DNA of 41,929 nucleotides from Caryophanon sp. (lineage in GTDB: Bacteria; Bacillota; Bacilli; Bacillales_A; Planococcaceae): assembly GCA_018384745.1 (NCBI GenBank), contig JAHAYH010000102.1:1-41929 (forward strand). The letters run 5' to 3'. Made by a program: the position numbers and the translations under genes. Below the pieces are notes generated by a model, which was given only the letters and a program-made list of their open reading frames with translations, had not been told where the DNA came from and made no database searches. Each line of letters begins with the position of its first letter. The first letter of the stretch is position 1. Shown piece after piece: positions 38,402 to 41,929 of the stretch.

Positions 38402-39391
38402 ATGACGAACGAAAACTTTTGGCAGCAACTGCCGAAGCCATTTTTTGTACTAGCACCGATGGAGGACGTAACAGATTGCGTATTCCGTCATGTTGTTGCA
38501 GAAGCGGGCGCACCCGATGTATACTTCACGGAATTTACAAACTCAGAAAGCTATTGCCACCCAAACGGCATTGAAAGCGTGCGCGGCCGTTTAATGTTCA
38601 CAGAAGATGAACAACCGATAGTCGCACATATTTGGGGAGATAATCCTGAGAACTTCCGCAAAATGAGCGTCGATTTAGCAAAAATGGGCTTTAAAGGCAT
38701 TGATATTAATATGGGATGTCCTGTACCGAACGTTGCACAGCGCGGCAAAGGAAGCGGCTTAATTTTACGTCCAGACGTAGCAGCGGAGTTAATTGAAGCG
38801 GCAAAAGCAGGCGGCATTCCAGTGAGTGTGAAAACGCGTCTTGGCTTTAAAGAAGTAGACGAGTGGCGCGACTGGTTAACGCATATTTTAAAGCAAGACA
38901 TTGCGAACTTATCGATTCATTTACGTACGCGTAAAGAGATGAGTGCAGTGGAGGCCCATTGGGAACTGATCCCTGAAATTAAAGCGTTGCGCGATGAAAT
39001 TGCACCGCACACATTGCTTACAATTAACGGTGATATTTTAGACCGTGAAATGGGCATGGAGCTTGTTGAAAAATACGGTGTTGATGGTGTCATGATCGGA
39101 CGCGGTATTTTCAAAAATCCATTTGCGTTTGAAAAGGAAAAGCGCGAGCATACGACAGAAGAGCTGTTAGGGTTATTACATTTACAGCTTGATTTACAAG
39201 ACAAATACGCAGAGCAACTGCCGCGTGCGATGTCTGGCTTACACCGATTCTTTAAAATTTACGTCAAAGGATTCCGCGGTGCAGGTGAGTTACGTAATAA
39301 GTTAATGCACACAAAATCAACGCAAGAAGTTCGTGCGTTATTAGATGAGTTTTTAACAGGTCATGAGGACTTTGCTGAAGTGAACGAATAG
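38402..39391 (+). CDS. dus: tRNA-dihydrouridine synthase (Dus family)
   Basis: FMN- and NADPH-dependent reduction of uridines in tRNA D-loops. 329 residues, a TIM barrel followed by a helical tRNA-binding domain. APMEDVTD at 18-25 is the FMN-binding start, the catalytic acid Cys106 lies in NMGCPVPNV, the lysine in VKTRLGF near 141-147, the histidine in IHLRTR near 172-177, and [12 protein letters not shown] near 224-235 binds phosphate. AAAGGATG precedes the ATG. Sequence alone does not settle which D-loop positions it modifies. Monocistronic with its own terminator. Confidence 0.93.
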   Translation: MTNENFWQQLPKPFFVLAPMEDVTDCVFRHVVAEAGAPDVYFTEFTNSESYCHPNGIESVRGRLMFTEDEQPIVAHIWGDNPENFRKMSVDLAKMGFKGIDINMGCPVPNVAQRGKGSGLILRPDVAAELIEAAKAGGIPVSVKTRLGFKEVDEWRDWLTHILKQDIANLSIHLRTRKEMSAVEAHWELIPEIKALRDEIAPHTLLTINGDILDREMGMELVEKYGVDGVMIGRGIFKNPFAFEKEKREHTTEELLGLLHLQLDLQDKYAEQLPRAMSGLHRFFKIYVKGFRGAGELRNKLMHTKSTQEVRALLDEFLTGHEDFAEVNE

Positions 39392-39404
39392 TAATATTAT
39401 GGAG

Positions 39405-39441
39405 ATGCTAAACGATATATTGTATTGTTTAGCATTTTTTT
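39405..39441 (+). terminator. Terminator after dus
   Basis: ATGCTAAAC pairs with GTTTAGCAT, followed by a run of seven T. Confidence 0.92.
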
Positions 39442-39510
39442 ATGATTATAGCGTCTTAAATTCAGTAACATAGACGTGATTTATAATAATTTCCTCTATT
39501 GCGGTACATT

Positions 39511-39539
39511 TTGACTAGTTGTATATTTTATAGCATAAT
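39511..39539 (+). promoter_or_regulatory. Sigma-A promoter of the FIST-chemoreceptor operon
   Basis: TTGACT (39511-39516), 17-base spacer, CATAAT (39534-39539). One of the best promoter matches in the window, 33 bases before the TTG start. Confidence 0.75.
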
Positions 39540-39572
39540 ATGAGCATAGAAACTTGAAGGTGGTACAGTAAA

Positions 39573-40721
39573 TTGACGGCAATCCAAGTAGGTAAAAGTA
39601 TTGCACGCGATACAGCGCGTGCATTTCAAGAAGCAACAGCACAAATTTCAATGAATAGTAAGTTGCTATTATTTTTTGCAAGTACAATTTATGACTACGA
39701 GCAGTTAGTCTCTCTATTTTGTGCGAAGTTTCCACAAGCAAAAGTCGTTGGTGTAACAACAGTCGGTGAAATTAACCAAGATGGTATAGAAGAAAATAGT
39801 TTAGCAGTTAGTGCATTTACAAGTGCAGATGTAAAAGTAGAAGCAGTATTTATGGAAAATATTCATAAGTTCCCGATTTTTCAGCGCAATGAGCTCATTC
39901 AGGCTGCACAGTCTATTGGGATGAATATGCAGTCGCGTACACCTGAAAAAGAAGGGTTCGCAATCGTGTTACCAAATGGCTTAATTAATGCGGAAGAGCG
40001 CATGTTAAGTATCGTCAATTCACTCTTTACATCAGAAGGATTCCCAGTGTTCGGTGGTACAGCAGGTGATGATGCGAAGTTTATTGCGACAAAAACATCG
40101 TTAAATGAGCGCATTTCAACGACGTCAGGCATCGTTATTTTCGTCAAGCTGCAAGCGGATTTTAAAATATATAAAGAAAGTATTTTTGAACCGTTTTCAG
40201 ACGATGTATTAATTGCGACGAACGTCGATGTAGAAGGGCGTAAAGTGTATACGTTTAACGGAAAGCCAGCTGCAGCAGAGTATGCGCGTGTCGTGAATAT
40301 GACAGTAGCGCAACTTGAAAAAAACTTTATGTCGCATCCGCTCGGTTTTGTAGGAAAGCATTTATCGGTTGGCTCACCGATGTGTGTGAATGCGGATCAG
40401 TCCATTTCGTTTTATTGCCAAGTTGCCCGTAATGCGGAAATGAAAGTATTAAAGCCAATGGACGTACTGCAAACGATGGACCAAACGGTGGCGAAAGTAA
40501 AGCAAGATTTTCAACAGCTAGATGGTGTATTTGCGATTAACTGTATTTTACGTAAAATTCAATTTCAGCAAACGAACTTATTAGCAAAAGTGAATGAGCG
40601 CTTTCAACAATTACACAATGTGTTTGGTTTTTGCAGTTACGGTGAGCAACTACAAAACGAACAAATTAATCAAACGCTCATTTTATTAGCAATTGGTAAA
40701 AAGAATGGAGCAACATCATGA
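39573..40721 (+). CDS. FIST domain sensor protein
   Basis: A 382-residue soluble protein with FIST_N (about residues 25-200; [22 protein letters not shown]) and FIST_C (about 220-365; [21 protein letters not shown]). FIST domains are predicted intracellular ligand sensors, often next to signalling genes and thought to bind small molecules such as amino acids (established prediction). The start is TTG 39573, supported by GAAGGTGGT at 39556-39564; no ATG fits better. The stop overlaps the next ATG as ATGA, so it is translationally coupled to a chemoreceptor with no sensor domain of its own and probably supplies its input. Confidence 0.88.
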   Translation: MTAIQVGKSIARDTARAFQEATAQISMNSKLLLFFASTIYDYEQLVSLFCAKFPQAKVVGVTTVGEINQDGIEENSLAVSAFTSADVKVEAVFMENIHKFPIFQRNELIQAAQSIGMNMQSRTPEKEGFAIVLPNGLINAEERMLSIVNSLFTSEGFPVFGGTAGDDAKFIATKTSLNERISTTSGIVIFVKLQADFKIYKESIFEPFSDDVLIATNVDVEGRKVYTFNGKPAAAEYARVVNMTVAQLEKNFMSHPLGFVGKHLSVGSPMCVNADQSISFYCQVARNAEMKVLKPMDVLQTMDQTVAKVKQDFQQLDGVFAINCILRKIQFQQTNLLAKVNERFQQLHNVFGFCSYGEQLQNEQINQTLILLAIGKKNGATS

Positions 40722-41698
40722 GTTTATTACAGTGGTTAAAAAGAAAACCAACGGCTGAAGTACAGCAAGAAATAAGCGGGTTAACAGACGCGGAGAAGAA
40801 GCTAGTTTATGATGGTTTACAGCAACTGTTTGATTTACTCGATGATTCCATTGATCATAATACAGAGCAAGATATGTTAATGTCTAAACATATTGAACGT
40901 TTTGGCAAAACAGCCGCCATTCAAAATAACTTATTAAATGAAGTGGTTGATGATACGCAGCATATTTTACAGTCAACGCAAAATATCGAAGTAATTACAG
41001 AGCAGGTTGTTGCTAAAAGTGAGCAAACAACGGAGCTTGTGACACAAGGTAGCGCCAGCATTGACACGCTTGTGCAGCAAATGAACTACATTGTCGATGT
41101 ATTCCAAAACTTAGAGCAAGCGATTGATGTGTTAAAGCATGATTCCAATGAAATTGCGCTCATTGCCGATGTCATTAATGGCATTTCTGATCAAACGAAT
41201 TTACTTGCGTTAAATGCCGCAATTGAAGCTGCACGTGCAGGGGAGTATGGGAAAGGCTTTGCGGTGGTGGCGGATGAAGTACGAAAACTTGCCGATCAAA
41301 GTAAGCAATCGCTCGGTGAAATTAAAGCACGTGTTGACCATATTAGCTCGCGTATTGCCTATATTTCTGAAGAAGTTGCAACACATGTTAACAATATTCA
41401 AGCAACGAAAGTAATGACAGATGAAACGCGTCATTACTTTGAAGAAATATCAATCTCACAACGCATGTTAACGGAAAATATGAATAGCATAAAAGACGTA
41501 ACAGAAGCGACGAGTAAAGTGACTATACAGTTTACGCAAAAGTTAGGCGATGTAGCAAGTGGCTTTATGGACAATGACGAAAAAATTGATGAACTGCATC
41601 AAAATTCGAAAAAGAAATTTGTGTATTCAACGGAATTGCTATCCTATTTATCACAAGCAAAAGATTTACTGCACGCTTTAGAAAAAAATAAGCTGTAA
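40718..41698 (+). CDS. Soluble methyl-accepting chemotaxis protein
   Basis: A 326-residue cytoplasmic chemoreceptor with no membrane segment, no HAMP and no recognisable ligand domain. The N-terminal 60 residues are helical and charged. The signalling hairpin tip [20 protein letters not shown] lies at about 155-174, followed by [18 protein letters not shown] (178-195), the CheA/CheW contact region. The C-terminal segment (about 285-326) is a separate helix ending [10 protein letters not shown]. It overlaps the FIST gene by four bases (ATGA) and has AATGGAG as binding site, so the FIST protein is its most likely sensory partner. Confidence 0.9.
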   Translation: MSLLQWLKRKPTAEVQQEISGLTDAEKKLVYDGLQQLFDLLDDSIDHNTEQDMLMSKHIERFGKTAAIQNNLLNEVVDDTQHILQSTQNIEVITEQVVAKSEQTTELVTQGSASIDTLVQQMNYIVDVFQNLEQAIDVLKHDSNEIALIADVINGISDQTNLLALNAAIEAARAGEYGKGFAVVADEVRKLADQSKQSLGEIKARVDHISSRIAYISEEVATHVNNIQATKVMTDETRHYFEEISISQRMLTENMNSIKDVTEATSKVTIQFTQKLGDVASGFMDNDEKIDELHQNSKKKFVYSTELLSYLSQAKDLLHALEKNKL

Positions 41699-41730
41699 TG
41701 TAGCACATGTAAACATGCGATCACACAATG

Positions 41731-41764
41731 ACCATTCGACTATGTAATGTCGGATGGTTTTTTT
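41731..41764 (+). terminator. Terminator of the FIST-chemoreceptor operon
   Basis: ACCATTCGAC (41731-41740) pairs with GTCGGATGGT (41749-41758), one T-G wobble, followed by TTTTTT. Confidence 0.9.
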
Positions 41765-41887
41765 GAGCGTCCACGTTACTCGATGATTCCGCTTCGCCAT
41801 ACAATGACGTATGAAAAACAACGACAAAAATGGTTCATCACCGAAAGCTGGGGTTGACACCTGAACCTACATGTTGCTTGGAACAAG

Positions 41888-41929
41888 AGGCGGACTCCAG
41901 CGGGAAAAGCGTGAGCTTGAGACTACAGG
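41888..41929. repeat. Partial copy of dispersed intergenic repeat (left end)
   Basis: GGCGGACTCC, GGGAAAAGCGTG and GCTTGAGACTACAG match, in order, the left half of the 11052-11187 element (GGCGAGACTCC, AGGAAAAGCGTG, ACTTGAGACCCCACAG). The copy runs off the window end. No gene was seen in 41765-41887. Confidence 0.65.

Overview
The window reads as a chromosome segment of a moderate/low-GC Gram-positive rod of the order Bacillales, most likely a Planococcaceae/Caryophanaceae member (Lysinibacillus, Solibacillus, Kurthia or Caryophanon type). The evidence is the gene order, which follows the Bacillus subtilis yebG - purEKBCSQLFMNHD - yerA - yerC - pcrB - pcrA - ligA - yerH(camS) - gatCAB - dgkB - rlmCD block, together with strong AGGAGG ribosome binding sites, many intrinsic terminators and a dispersed GC-rich intergenic repeat of a kind I associate with this group. 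The genus is inference; no rRNA or other marker is present.

Region 1 (1-14560): yebG, then the complete purine biosynthesis operon for IMP. It opens with a classic control region: a pair of inverted PurBoxes, a sigma-A promoter, a guanine-class purine riboswitch and an intrinsic terminator. Twelve pur genes follow in the usual order. Three departures stand out: a strong hairpin between purF and purM, a 136-nt stem-loop repeat inserted between purN and purH, and a leader before purD made of five hairpins with one shared apical sequence, followed by its own intrinsic terminator. I recognise no described riboswitch or T-box in that purD leader. It is the best candidate here for an undescribed regulatory system.

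Region 2 (14560-30590): housekeeping genes. These are an adenine-deaminase-like hydrolase (yerA), a TrpR-like regulator (yerC), the pcrB-pcrA-ligA-camS run (archaeal-type lipid synthase, helicase, DNA ligase, lipoprotein), the GatCAB amidotransferase operon, an unrecognised 225-residue protein, a thioredoxin-fold protein, diacylglycerol kinase DgkB and a 23S rRNA uracil methyltransferase.

Region 3 (30590-41929): accessory genes. A membrane-anchored LprI-like protein is followed by a minus-strand redox cluster (nitroreductase, cysteine-rich MarR regulator, flavin reductase-like protein), an (R,R)-butanediol dehydrogenase and a short promoter-terminator unit of about 78 nt that may be a small RNA. 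Next come an uncharacterised protein whose N-terminus resembles the Tudor-like C-terminus of PcrA, a membrane chemoreceptor with a dCache-like domain, a tRNA-dihydrouridine synthase, and a two-gene operon coupling a FIST sensor protein to a soluble chemoreceptor. Partial copies of the dispersed repeat lie at both window ends.

All coordinates and motif matches were read by eye. RNA structures were paired by hand and not computed.
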